Shown here one piece after another: positions 25,146 through 37,753 of a stretch of DNA of 64,000 nt. Source of the stretch: Lumnitzera littorea (taxonomy: Eukaryota; Streptophyta; Magnoliopsida; Myrtales; Combretaceae); NCBI GenBank assembly GCA_024138015.1, contig JAMXBB010000003.1, positions 11,626,341 to 11,690,340 of the forward strand, written 5' to 3'. The first letter of the stretch is position 1. Every line of letters begins with the position of its first letter. A program made the translations under genes and the position numbers. The notes under the pieces were generated by a model. The model did not search any database and was not told the DNA's origin. It was given only the letters and a program-made list of their open reading frames with translations.

Positions 25146-25782
25146 AATTTTGTATAATTTTTAATTTAGTTTTTATTTTTAAATATAGTTGAGTATGATG
25201 TTTTATAAAAAAAATTTATTAAAAATTCGAATTTAATCAAATTAATCGAGTCCAACTTGAGTTTTCTAAATATATATACATATATATATATATATATGAG
25301 TTAAGTTTAAACTCAAATTTTAAAATTCAATCAAATTCGATCAAATTCAAATTTAAGTTCAAGCTTATTATTATACTAATTAACTCATTTCTATTACACC
25401 CCTATCTTACACAAACAAAAAGTTAGTTGACACATTTAAGAGCAATATAATCTATAACGTTTATTATTTACTCTTATTCAATTCAACTATCTTTTATCTA
25501 TTGGTGGTAACTTGTTGCTTCTTCCCACCACTTAAAATAAAAATCATAAAATCGCCATTACCTTTTACTAATATTAGTTGTTGAGAATTATAAACTAAAT
25601 TATAACAATATTAATATAAGTTCGAAAACAAGACGAAGCTCATCATAAAAAATGCTCGATCATTCCATTTTTATGCTTTATTACTTTATCTTAAAATATA
25701 AAAAATTAACTGTCTTCTTTTGTTGACATTGACTATTGTAACTCCAAAAACTTAGAAATAACAAACTCTAATAAGATTATAG
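25146..25782. repeat. Flanking direct repeat, copy A
   Basis: About 640 bp that aligns along its length with copy B at 42476-43096, in the same orientation. Shared phrases include TAATATTAGTTGTTGAGAAT and the region around 25722-25782 (TTGACATTGA...AAGATTATAG). Copy A has an extra AT-dinucleotide run near 25270-25299. It lies 402 bp left of the large retroelement. It may be half of an old tandem duplication or one of two copies of an unclassified repeat. Confidence 0.75.
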
Positions 25783-26184
25783 CTTTCGATTATTACTATG
25801 GTCAATTATGGATCCTCTAAAGGTGGTTAGCTACCTTTCATTTTGTTTTAAGATTCTTCCTATTCATGAACAATTTATGGCACGTAAGAAGAACTCATGT
25901 GACTGCAACAGGATTTCGTAATGGAATTGATCATGATTTTCAATTGATTCTTTCCATGACCCTCCTTAATTAATTAACTGATATTAGAGTCCGATGTTTG
26001 CAGTGAGAATCAATTTGGTTCCACTAGGATACATATTGATAGGATTAAGTGATCTTAAAAGTTACAAATATTTTGTCTACGTTATAAAAGAAAGACACAT
26101 ACACGTGAGATAAGATATTAATAAGTTATATATAGAAACAAAAATGAAAAATATATCTAATATGCCCTACTACTATTAAAAAAC
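25783..26184. other. Unique spacer between copy A and the 5' LTR
   Basis: About 400 bp with no gene. It has no counterpart next to copy B, so it appears to be the original sequence left of the retroelement insertion. Confidence 0.4.
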
Positions 26185-28898
26185 TATAGACACTTAATTT
26201 TTACTCTTCGTAGTCATAATTTTTTATTTTTTTTAATAATAGGGTCCTGATTCAAAGGAAAAATAATAATAAAAATTGGCAAATGATGAAAATACCAAAA
26301 AATAAAAATAATAATAATAATAAAAAAGAATGAGAAAAGAAGAAATTATTTAAAAAAATTTAGAAAGTAAATTATTTTAGGCATTAATAGTTTTAGTTTT
26401 AGCTTAGTTCGAATAATTATTTTAAAGAGTCGCGTAGTTTAAGAACAATTTAATTGTACTAAATATCAAGATATAAACCAACGGCCTAACAGGTAAGCAT
26501 TGGAGTATTGAACTGGATTTAATTTGAAGTTATAAGTTCGAATCTTACAAGGCATAAATATTTTGTTTAGTTTTCTTCCTTTTATTTTGTGAGAATCGAT
26601 TGAGCTTACGAGATTTAAATCTAGTTTTAAATCTAATCAAATTTTTTAATCTAATGCAATAGAGATTGGTAAGATTCATATTTACTTTAATTTTTATCAA
26701 AATGGATTTGAATTATTATAAAAGATTCACATCTCATTTGATTTTTATCAAATTAGATATGAATTGATTTTAAATCTCTATTAAATTAGAATTTGATATG
26801 ATTCAAGATTGATTTGTTTCAAAGCTATATACATACGACTTTCTCCCATGCATGAAAGAAACAAAAAAAAAGACCTCAAGCTCCATCAACAGCAGTACAC
26901 TTCCTCCCAAAAACTCCTCCGCTTGAATCACCCCTTCATAACTGAATTGAATCCAACAACATCCAATATTGTTGCCCCATCCTCACGTGTACTTATAATA
27001 GCTAAACATCAATAATAGCCACGCCGATGGGTCCTATATGGATAGTTGCAACTAATTAGGACACTTCATGCGATTCACAATAGCAATAGCCGCTATCCAA
27101 TTTCCGATCAGCATCCTTCTCCTAACCACACATGCTTAGAGCACAACAACGACAATCCGATGGTCCCCTGTATTGCTAAACTTTAACTGAACCCGCACAA
27201 GTACATCACCGCCTACTGCTCCATCCTAACATCAACGTCTCATCACTACTTCATTGTAGATTACGTAAAGACTAGCTCGACTACTTAGCACCCACACTGC
27301 ATGAACAGTTGCACTCCATCACCATCCATACACACACTTACGCACAGCTTCAACACCCACGAGCCATGCAACTCCACAGTTGCAAACTACCCCCCTGTCG
27401 GACTTTTTCTCTCTTGACCCTTACAACACCAAACACCATGAAGCCCCTTGACCAATAGCTCTACCCACATGACAACAGTGAGCACACGAATCACTTTTAT
27501 GCAGCCACTCCTGTGCCTAATCTAGTCTTTACTGATTGCAGTACTCTATCCACGCCAAGTTCTATTTAGACGAAACATGAATAACAGCCAAATCCATTGC
27601 TAGATGCCCACCAACGTTGACTACATGCCAAAACAGCAACTCAACTATGCGACGCCACAGTCCACCGATCACTGCACGCAACGTAGCAGGCGACACAACT
27701 CCGACGACAAATTCTGCATAACCAAATCCATAACGGCAAGCCAAATCAGGTACGAAATGTTTGTTTGTTTCTTTTATTTTCTTGTTCGTTATATTATATC
27801 ATGTTGTGAGTTTATTAAGATTTTAAGTAATTTAGTATAATTTATGTATAATAGTTTATATATATAATAAGGATACTTCTCTTAGCATTAGTCTTAATAT
27901 AGATTAGGTTGATTTAAGTTAATAAGTAATAATATAAATATAGGGACATATAGATACTAGACAAGGGAATGTTAAGGTTGGTTTTTTATTATATATATAT
28001 GCCCTATTATAATATCTATTAGTGATATAATATATGAATATATTAGTTTAGGAGATTTATTAGTATTGATTTTCATATATTAGAGTATATTACATGATAT
28101 CATTAATTTATTTAGGTGGATACTTATTTAGTAGTAATGATGTGTATATATACATGTATATCTATTAGTCTAGAAATTTTTTTAGAATTAGGCATTTTAG
28201 GAATTCTCATGTAGAAATTTTTTTTTTTAAAGAAATAAAAATTAACAAAAAAAGAAATTTTTACAAAAAGGCTGTAGTATCTTAAAGAGTTTTATTTTTT
28301 AATTACTTACGAGTTAGGGCCATTTAGATTTTTTTTTTTTTAATAATAAACCAAATCTATTAAAACGTAAACTTAGTCATTTTTTTAAAATTAAAATAAA
28401 TCAACACACTAAGATTTTCCAAAAGAATTTCGATCGTTTGATCTTGGCTAGCGGGTACATAGATGCTAGCGGGTACATAGATACTTTCGGGGCGATGATA
28501 AAATCTATAGAAACTTAGGTTTTTTTTTTTCTTTTTTTTTTCTTTTTTTTTTTAAAATATTATAATTAGAAGAATAATCCTAATTTCAGTAAATAAATAA
28601 TGGTACCCATTAGGATTTAATAGGTTAGACCCTGAACTTAAAATCTTCTAGTTCTTCATTCAAATTGAGATAAAAAACTGGTAGGCAAATCATAATCAAT
28701 CCACCCATTTGATTACGGTTTCTTTTCTTTTTCCCGACTTCGATTGCATGGCTACTCCAAATTCTTTTTAAAAAAAAAAACCCAGAATTTCCCAATTTCT
28801 TTAGTTGATAATTAATATTAAATGGATTAAGATTTAGTATTAATAAAAAAGTGGGAAATCCATTTTAAATGAAAGAAATCGAAAATTTAAGCACAATA
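26185..28898 (+). repeat. 5' LTR of the Ogre-like element
   Basis: About 2.71 kb, aligned end to end with 39713-42429. The ends have decayed from the TG...CA form seen in the solo LTR (here TATAGACA... and ...CACAATA). It contains a tRNA-like module (26474-26554), a TATA-like box (26826-26832), a C-rich, G-poor leader (about 26870-27760) and then a T-rich stretch. An 18-bp tandem duplication at 28447-28482 is absent from the 3' LTR. By eye the AT-rich part around 27780-28150 is almost identical to the 3' LTR, while the C-rich part has many C/T and G/A differences. Confidence 0.9.
26474..26554 (+). other. tRNA-like module in the 5' LTR
   Basis: An A-box-like CGGCCTAACAGG (26482-26493) is followed about 40 nt later by a T-arm-like hairpin ATAAG-TTCGAAT-CTTAC (26532-26548), whose loop is the B-box core. 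The segment ends in GGCA. It matches the better preserved copy in the 3' LTR. This is not a functional tRNA gene; it could be a relic or an internal Pol III-type signal. Confidence 0.5.
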
Positions 28899-28901
28899 GC
28901 T

Positions 28902-28919
28902 TGACGACTACACTAGAGA
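28902..28919 (+). other. Primer binding site of the Ogre-like element (decayed)
   Basis: Immediately after the 5' LTR, TGACGACTACACTAGAGA aligns with the PBS of the second element (TGGTGACTCCACTAGGGA at 51640) at 14 of 18 positions. Position and similarity support a minus-strand primer binding site. The priming tRNA was not identified. Confidence 0.6.
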
Positions 28920-29529
28920 CGCTAGAGGGCTAGCAATTAAAAGTTACTAAAAATAGGATTATTTTTCAAAAAAATAAAAATAAAAAAGATGAAATAATAA
29001 TAATAATAATAATAATAAATCTTAGGTATGTTATTTTGTTTATTTGTTTATTTTATTTCTTTGTTACTAACATTTTTTTGTTGCAGTTTAATTAGGAGGA
29101 TAGCTTTAGGGGTTTATTTTTATTCTATTTCTCTATATCATAAATGTATGGTAGATATGGTCAGAACCAAGCCGTCTTAGGACTTTAGGAAAGGGACCAT
29201 TATGTAACTTTCGAATGTTGTGGGGCAACCATCTTTCGGAGTTGATTAGATTACCCCACTTAAGTTTAAATGTAACCATAGAACTGTTGCTTTAAAAAAA
29301 CGCAATGATTACAAAACTTAAGGACCTTTAGAACCCACCCTTTGCATTACACAAAAACCTTTTTTCAAAAAATTATAAGAGCTTATGATGTGGCAGACCT
29401 AAATGCATAAGGGCAGTTGTGAAGTTGTAGTTGTAACAATTCCCTATAAATAAATTGTAATAATTCTGTGTAGAGTTTAGAATAAGTTGTGATTGTAATT
29501 TTTATTTTATTTTATTTTTTTACATAAGC
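28920..29529 (+). other. Untranslated leader of the Ogre-like element
   Basis: About 600 bp between the PBS and ORF1. It contains an (AAT)n run at about 28991-29019 and no open frame of note. Confidence 0.5.
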
Positions 29530-30924
29530 ATGGTTAGATCAAGTTAAGAAACCTTTGAAGAAATTCATGTCCACTTACTGCATTGGCCTCAAAGATTACT
29601 TCAGATGTGGTTTCGACTCTTCAGCCCAGATAACCAAGAGTTTATCAGGAACAAGATTAGGCCTATCCTCTCTTTGCAGAAGATCCCCGTAAAGATCACT
29701 TTAGTACGGGCCTTAGTCTACCTATGGGAGCCCAAATCCGTTAGTTTCTGTATGGGCCCACATCAACTATGCCCAACTTTAGAAGAATACTCCCAATTGT
29801 TGTGGGCCCCTGCAATCATTGATGATATCTATGTCTTAGACTTGGAAGCTGTGGCACTGAAGACCTTCAGCAGGTTGTTGGAAATTAGAAAAACCGAGAT
29901 AAACCGGGTTCTAAATCAAGGAAAGACTATCTGGTTAAACAATGTCATAGATTGGTTTTCTACTAAATTGAAGCATAGAGACAAATGGGAGATTTTTTGT
30001 GCAAACTTAGAAGCATGGCACCAGTATCGAGTCAACGCTTTTATATTGGTAGTCTTCAATACTATTTTATTCCTTGATGATAGACGCCGAATCTACTTCA
30101 GAATCGCAGAACTTGTAACCTAATTTCTTGAAGGGAAATCATGTGTCCCGGCCTTCTTGGCCGAGCAAATTCGATCACTAAACCATCTCAAAAAGAAGAA
30201 ACGAGGAGATCTGAAGACTAATATGGTCTTACTAGTAGTCTGATTCATTAGCTACACGAAAAGTTACTAACTTGATTTCAACCGAGCTGAGTTTACCCAA
30301 TAATACAATCTCATCAAGTTTTTTGAAGAAAGAATTAAGCTACCAGAAAATATAGCTAGTTGCTACTGGGTCCAATATTTTCAAAGTTTGAAAGTGAAAG
30401 AGTTACTATTGACACCCAAGTAGTTTGCAAGTAAGGAAATAATAACAAGATGTGATGATTTCAAGGCAATGCCCTTAATCGGCTTCAACCTCTGCACCGG
30501 ATATGTCCCAACCAATGGACTCATTGAAGACATGATTCCTAGACAATCATTAGAAGCTATCTCATTGGACTTTCATGACCCCAGCATGTTGGCGGATGAC
30601 AAAGTAGCCAAGCTCCTAAGCATCCGAGCTCTTTGGTGCACAAGAAAGACCACCCCTACCACTAAGAGGATAGTAAGTAGGAGCCAAACAACCAAAGGAC
30701 TCCTTTATCGCCAGTTGAAGAAACTGAAAGATATGGAAGACAGCGAGGAGAAGGGAGAAGTCCAAGTCGAAGCTGAACCTAAGAGAACGAGCAAAAGAGA
30801 GTAGGAGTTGGAGAATTGTTACAAGGAGTATCACCAGAAAATAAAGGCATTAGAAGCACAATTGAAGTGGACCAAAGGCAATGAAGAGGAAGCCCCCAAG
30901 ATTCGAAAGAGGAAGAAGACTTAA
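29530..30924 (+). pseudogene. ORF1 upstream of gag, DUF7745-like, Ogre-type extra ORF (broken)
   Basis: A single reading frame of 465 codons runs from ATG at 29530 to TAA at 30922-30924, interrupted by about seven in-frame stops, the first six codons in. The N-terminal half contains FCMGPHQLCPTLEEYSQLLW, the pattern of the plant DUF7745 domain, which occurs in proteins encoded upstream of gag in Ogre-type elements. The C-terminal part is highly charged (runs of Lys, Glu and Arg, ending KIRKRKKT) and probably coiled-coil. The function of this extra ORF is unknown in the family. Several stops look like CAA/CAG or TGG codons after a single transition. No frameshift is needed to read through, so decay here was mainly by substitution. 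Confidence 0.7.
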
Positions 30925-31271
30925 GACGAGCTCACTAGCCATAGGAAGATTAGATTTTAGGCCCTTTTAATATTTTCTACTTTAGGATTCCTTTTTCGAA
31001 CAGAATAAGTGATGTAAAGCTTCACAATTGCAAAAATTAATAAAAATTAGTTAGGTTTTGCCACATCAAAGGTCTCTTGCCAATCCTTAATTTTTCATTT
31101 CATTCGTGTGACACGCATCCTGCATTTATATATTTAATGACTTCCTTTCCTTAGAAAAATTAATATATGCTAACCCTTTACTGAGTTTTAACAATAAGGT
31201 AAAATCTCAAGATAGCGCCCAAATGTCAAGTCTTTCAGAGAAGTCCGATTAGAACACGTTCCTAGACCAGG

Positions 31272-33700
31272 ATGGCTACTACTCAAGGAAATGATGGAGA
31301 ACCTGAGATCAATGATCCTTCGAAACTGAGGTTCTATTCCATAGAAAGGGCTATGGAGAAGATGGCAGAACAAATGAGCTTCCTAGCAGACAGCATCGCT
31401 TTGCTGCGAACCATAGCACCAACTAATGAAGAAAGCTCCAAGCCTCGTTATGGGAGGAATACGTAAGCTCCTGAAGCAGGGCATGAATATCCAAAGGACC
31501 CATTTGAATCAGAAGGAGTCTACTCGAAAGATAAACCAACCTTTGAACCTGACACATATGTGGCCTCGAGATTGGTTGACCAAAGGCCTAGTATATACAG
31601 CTTGAAAGAACTAGAAAAGAAACTGATACAACAGATAGTTGAAAAGATAAAAGCATTAGTAGGGTATGATGGATTTAAATAGGCAAGGATCACCAAGTTT
31701 TCTACGTACGATGTTGGATCATACCTTAAGAAGTTTAAGGTACCAGAGTTTGAAAAGTATAACAGAATGAGCTGCCCTAAGCTCCATACCAGGTTGTACG
31801 TTAGGAAGATGGGTAAATATGTTTAGTATGATTCGCTCATGGTACAAACATTCCAAGATAGTTTGACGGGACTAGCCTTAACTTGGTACGCCCAACTCGA
31901 TCTAAACCAGATGAATACATGGGAGAAATTTGCTAGGGCATTTTACGAACAATATAAGTTTAGCGTAGAAGCAGCTCCAACTATGATGGACCTAATCGCT
32001 TTGTGGAAGAAGAATAACGAGTCATTCAAAGAATATGCTCAAAGGTGGAGGTCCTTAGCTACAAGAATCTCTACTCTTACTACTGACAAGGAGCTCACAT
32101 CAACTTTCATTAATACCTTAAAAAGGCCGTACTTCTCCTATCTCATCGGGTAAGCCTCATCCAGTTTTGCTGAAGTGGTAACAGCAGGGTACAGGATTGA
32201 AAGTACTGTTTCTTCTAGCAAGCTTCAAGAGTCAGCAGATAGAAGACCACCGACATTGTCATCTGGTCCTAGACCAACTGGTAACAAGCCCAAAGAATTT
32301 ACGGTCGGTATGGTAAACTTAAATGTCAGACCAAATGCTCAAGTCGCTTTCAGGACGAATCTTTCTTCGATTCAACAACAGTTCAGAGACTAGTCTCAAG
32401 CTAACAGTACCTATAGGCAATTTACCAAGATACCGGTCCCCTTAAGTCAAGTTTTAAAGAAGTTGTGAAAGGATAATTTGATATGGTATGAACTTCCTAG
32501 CGATTGATACTAGCCAAGAATCTTTGACCCCATAGTAAAGTGTAAATACCATTGTGGGCAAGTGGGGCATTTGACTGATGCGTGCTGGAGACTGAGGAAC
32601 AAAATTCAGGACCTAATAGATGAAGGGATAGTGCAGTTAGATTTTGTAAAAGCCCTGGCTCCCAATGTTAACAATAATCCCCTACTTAACTACAGGTCGA
32701 TGATTGGTATGATTTTTGACAACTGTACCATTAACATCATTAATTCAGATAAGAAGCCTAAGGTTTTTGCATTCTATACTAGTGAGCAGGCTCCAAAAGC
32801 AAAGAGGTACACATTTCGCGTACTGTTGGCACCTGAAAATTACAAGGTTGCCTCATTTAATTATGACTTGGTAAATTAGGAGAAACCAGGTCCTCTGGTA
32901 GGGGGAATTACTCAATCGGAAAGGATCTACCACCTAAGAGAAGAGCATGAGAGAAAAGCCACACTAAGGGAATCAAATGATAAGACGACGACCAAATATG
33001 TTGAAGGGCTATCCGCCTTTACCAAGATGATCAAGTTGAGTGAGTATAAGATCATGGAACAACTCAGTAAGACTCCTGCACAAATATCGTTGATGAGCTT
33101 ATTAATCACCTTTAAACTACACAGGGAAGCTTTGTTTTGTACTTTAAAGGAAGTGAAGGTCCCTCGTGAAATCCCCACTGAGAAGATAGGACTAGTTACT
33201 AATTCCATCTTCGCAATGGATTAAATTTCTTTTTCAGTTGAAGAATTAGGCGAAGAAGAGAACAAGCATACGAAGCCACTCTTTATCATGGTAAGGAGTA
33301 ACGATGTAATCATCACCAGAGTACTCATTGACAACGGATCATTGCTAAACGATGTCTACTCACCACCTTTGATTTATTAGGCATTGACATGTCTAAAATT
33401 AGGCCTTCTTCCACAACAGTGAGGGCCTTTGATGGTTCCAGAAGAGAGATTATAAGGGAGATAGATTTATCCGTAAGTATTGGCCTTTAGCGCTTCACTA
33501 TTCGATTTTAGGTCATGAACATTTCAAGATCTTTCAATTTGCTCTTTGGAAGACCTTGGATTTATGCAGCAGGGGCCATACCTTCGAGCTTGCACCAAAA
33601 GCTGAAGTTATCTCAAATGGCCAGGTGATTATAATTCTGGGAGACCAAGATTATTGAATTTACAAGAAAACGGCCATACCTTATATAGGAAGTGAAGGGC
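31272..33700 (+). pseudogene. gag and aspartic protease region of the Ogre-like element (broken)
   Basis: The frame from ATG at 31272 runs to about 33351 with about nine in-frame stops. The capsid-like part includes FQDSLTGLALTWYAQLDLNQ and ARAFYEQYKFSVEA, typical of the retrotransposon gag domain. A nucleocapsid-type knuckle follows at about 32541-32600 (CKYHCGQVGHLTDACWRLRN), in the spaced C-H-C form common in the Tat lineage. The protease active site reads VLIDNGSLLN, with Asp-Asn-Gly at 33330-33338. A frameshift near 33340-33355 moves the rest (GIDMSKIRPSSTTVRAFDG, then LLFGRPWIYAAGAIPSSLHQ) to another frame, ending near 33700. Gag packages the RNA, and the protease would cleave the polyprotein. 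Confidence 0.8.
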
Positions 33701-34049
33701 AAGAAGAGCTGGGCTTATAAATGTTTGAAGAGGTAAGCATGATTACTAGTCCCGAGAGGAAAAAAGATAGAAGAATAGAGTTCAAAGAAGGCTAGATCGG
33801 CACCTATGACCTTGGCTGCAATCTTACCCTGGCAGAAGAATTCCAAAAGAAACAAGCGAGGGGAAAGAGAAGCGACAGATTATACCATGCCTCGATGACC
33901 TTTCCACAACTAACGAAGACATTCATTCGAGAAGAGACTCAAGCCTTGGAATCTGCTAATGAAAGAGCAACAAGCTCGGCACGCGAATTCCAGCACCACT
34001 TGAATAACTGGTTCTCCATCCCGGCGAATGGCAACAAGTCTTCCCTAAG

Positions 34050-34267
34050 GTAAAGGGTGACCCGTAGTTAGTATTTTTTGAACTTTTATTTTTAATAGTC
34101 ATCATTTTGAATGTATCGTCAAACCTTTCGTTCAAAAATTAGTTAAGCTTTTATCTCATTTGAGATTCACTTCCATTCATTCAATAAAATCATAGTTCCT
34201 TTCTTTTCTTTGTTGTGTTTTAGTTCTCTTTTGTTGACATACACTTTTCTTTATGCATTTTGCCCAG
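34050..34267 (+). other. Candidate intron between protease and RT
   Basis: Ogre elements are known to splice an intron between the protease and reverse transcriptase regions. Here a donor-like AAG|GTAAAG at 34050 and an acceptor-like TTTTGCCCAG ending at 34267 bound 218 bp of T-rich, stop-rich sequence, and the RT frame opens right after it. A second donor-like GAG|GTAAGC lies at about 33733, and another acceptor (GTTTTAG) near 34222. The exact boundaries are uncertain. Confidence 0.5.
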
Positions 34268-37200
34268 ATCTAATGAACCAAGTGAAAACCAGGAATACCT
34301 CGCGCAAGTAGAAAATGAGAATATCAATATCTCTTCCAGCCCTACTGGGTTAGTCATCGAGAGTGATGTCGATGACTATAGTAATATACAAGAGGAATGG
34401 CAAAAACATGAACTGGGTAGAATTACTATTGATGAACCGATTGAAACAATTAATGTGGGGAATAAAGAAAATCCTGAGAATCTAAAAATTGGAGGGAATC
34501 TAAAAGAGAAACAAAAAACAGAAATGATCACATTGTTAGTCGAATATCAAGACGTATCCGCTTGGTTGTATGAGGATATGCCAGGGTTGGACCCATCGCT
34601 AGTAGTCCACCGTTTACCCACACAAGAAGGCACCAATCCAAAAGAGCAAAAGTTAAGGAGATTTCAACCAGATGTCCTATTGAAAATCAAGGAAGAAGTT
34701 AAGAAACTATTGGAAGTGGGATTCATTGAGGTGTTCAACTATCCAGAATAGGTAGCTAATATTATTCTAGTAATGAAGAAGAATGGGAAAGTCAAAGTAT
34801 ATATAGATTATCGAGATCTCAATCAGGCAATGCCTAAAGATAATTTTCCATTGCCTCACATTGATGTCTTGGTGGATAACAAGGCCGAAAATCATATATT
34901 CTCATTCATGGATGGTTTTTCGGGGTACAATCAAATCTAGAAGTCCGAAGAAAATAAGACAAAGATGACTTTTATTACAACTTAGGGTACGTTTTGCTAT
35001 AAGGTGATGATGTTTAGGCTCAAGAATGTAGAGGCAACGTATCAGAGGGCCATGGTTACAATCTTTTATGATATGATGCACAAAGAGATAGAAGTGTATG
35101 TTGATGATATGATTGCGAAATCCAAGGAAGAGGAAGATCACTTAGAAAATCTGAGGAAGTTGTTCAATAGATTAAGGAAGTTCCAATTGAGGTTGAATCC
35201 GGAGAAGTGTACTTTTGGAGTAACATCAGGAAAATTATTAGGTTTCATAATTAGCCAAAGAGGTATCGAAATTGATCTTGATAAAGCTAAGGCTATAATC
35301 GATATGCCTCCTCCGCGTAGACTCAAGGAAGTACAAGGGTTATTGGGGTGTTTAAATTATATAGCTCGATTTATATCACAGCTAACAGACAAATGCCACC
35401 CTCTTTTCAAACTATTAAAGAAGAATGCGAGGATTAATTGGGATGAGTGATGTGAAAAGGCTTTCACAAAAATTAAAGAGTACCTTATGAATCCTCCAGT
35501 ATTAGTGGCTCCTACGCCTAGAAAGACATTGTTTTTCTACCTAACCATAATGATCGAATCCATAGCATCTGTGCTTGGTTAGAGGATGAGGAAGGCAAAA
35601 AGGGGGTCATTTACTATCCGAGCAAGAAGTTCACAGAAGGGGAGCAAAAGTACTCGGAAGCTGAAAGAACCTGTTGTGCATTGGTCTAGGTCATACATTG
35701 GCTCAGACAATACACGTTTTACTATTAAATTGAGTTGATAACACAACACGATCCTTTAAAGTACTTAGCAAAAAAACCGGCTCTCATTGGTAGAGTTTCA
35801 AAGTGGCAGATGTTGTTGATAGAATTTGACATCAAGTATGTGAGCTAAAGTTCAATCAAGGGCCAAGCCTTAGTGAATCAATTAGTAGAGAATCCTTCTA
35901 AGGATACCCCTCAAGAAGAACGAGTTGAGTTTCCTGATGAAAGCATCCTGGTGGTAGAAAATGATGCTGATAGCAAAGCAGTTGAGAAGCCCTTAGGGTA
36001 GAAAATGTTTTTTGACGGAGCAGCTAATGTGTTTGGATGTGGAGTTGGGGCAATTTTAGTGTCTCCTGAAGGTACACAAGTCCCGATGGCTGTGAGACTG
36101 GCTTTCCCGTATATTAATAATATCGCAGAATACGAGGTATGTATTTTAAGACTCAAGATTGCATTGTCTAAGGAGATACAAAAAGTAGAGGTGTATAGAG
36201 ATTCCTCGTTGATCATAGGCCAAGCTCGGGGTGAGTATAAGACGAAAGACCTCAAATTAGTACCTTACCACCAACACTTGGCCAAATTGATAGCTAAGTT
36301 CAAAAAGATTACATTCGTGTACGTACCAAAGGTTCAGAACCAATTTGCTGATGCTCTCACTACTTTAGCATCAATGATCCAGATATCAGGATGAGTGGAG
36401 ATCTAACCACTGAAGATTAAAGTTGAGGAAAAGCCTGCTTTCTATTTGGTAATAGAAAGTTTACGTGACGAAAAGCCTTGGTATCATGACATCAAAATAT
36501 TTCTACAACATAGAACATACCCCGAAGAGGTCGATAAGAAGGATAAGAAAATGATTAAAAGATTGGCCACTTAGTACCTGATATATGACTCTACTTTGTA
36601 TCGACAATCGTTTGACGATACACTTTTACGTTATGTAGATGAGAAAGAGGCAGAGGTGCTAATGAAAGAAGTGTACGAAGGAGTATGTGGTCCTCATATG
36701 AATGGCTACATACTTGCTAAGAAGATCATGAGGATGGGATACTATTGGTTGGCTATAGAAGCAGATTACATCAAACATGTTAGACACTGCTATTCGTACC
36801 AGATCTATGCGAACAAGATAAATGCTCCGCCTTAAAAATTGCATACATTAGTTGTACCATGGCCTTTTTCAATGTGGGAGATAGACATCATTGGCTCGAT
36901 CACTCCAAGGGCATCTAACAAGCACCGATTTATACTGATAGCTATTGATTATTTCACTAAGTGGGTTGAAGCCTCCTCCTACTTTAAGGTGATGAAGAGA
37001 GTAATGGTCAAGTTCATCAAGAGAGACATACTAGATCGATATGGTACACCAAAGAGAATTATTGCCGACAATGGTACGAACTTAAACAATAAATCAATGT
37101 CATAGTTGTGCCAACAATTCAGGATCATTCATAGAAATTGTACTCATCGGCCTTAAATGAATGGAGTCGTGGAAGTAGCCAACAAGAATATCAAAAGAAT

Positions 37201-37753
37201 TATTGAGAAGATAGCCATTATGTATCGAGATTAGCATGAGATGTTATCATTTACACTCATGGCCCATCAAACTTCTATCAGAACATCAACAGGGGCAACC
37301 CCCTACTCATTAGTATATGGGATGGAGGTTGTACTGCCAGTAGAGGTCGAGATCCCCGTCTCTCAAGATATTGTCAGAAACCCAATTAGATGAGCCGATT
37401 GGATAAAGAAGCAAATTGAGCAGTTGAATCTAATTGACAAGAGGAGATTGGTAGCTTTATGCCACAACATCTGCTATCAGCAACGAATGGCCAGGGCTTT
37501 CAACAAGAAAGTGCAACCTCAAAGTTTTAAGCAAGAAGATATGGTGTTGAGGAAGACTTTGCCTAATACACATGATTTGAGAGGGAAGTTTGCTTCGAAC
37601 TATAGAAGGCCTTACATTGTGAAGAAAGTATTGCCTAGGGGAGCTGTTATCTTACCTCAAATGGATGGTCTAGACTTAAGGGACCCAGTAAACACTGATG
37701 TATTGAAAATATACTATCCTTGGAAATCAATAGAATTTTTGCTCAGATTATGA
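34268..37753 (+). pseudogene. pol: reverse transcriptase, RNase H and integrase of the Ogre-like element (broken)
   Basis: RT occupies about 34520-35450, with YIDYRDLNQAMPKDNFPLP, FMDGFSGYNQI and the catalytic YVDD at 35097-35108. A frameshift near 35575-35585 separates it from the RT/RNase H junction (KKFTEGEQKYSEAERTCCAL). RNase H lies at about 36005-36390, with acidic positions in FFDGAANVFGCG, NNIAEYEV, YRDSSLIIGQ and NQFADALTTLAS. Integrase spans about 36590-37400: a zinc-binding region (CGPHMNG, then HCYSYQIYA, where the usual second Cys is Tyr), then WEIDIIGS, IIADNGTN and MNGVVEVANKNIK with the D, D and E of the catalytic core. The C-terminal part ends ILPQMDGLDLRDPVNTDVLK. About ten stops are in frame, many where Gln or Trp is expected. 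The domain order RT-RH-INT marks Ty3/gypsy. Confidence 0.88.

Noticed and set aside
26180..26184. Target-site duplication for the Ogre-like element
   Set aside because: AAAAC on the left and CTAAG on the right do not match, so no duplication can be claimed.
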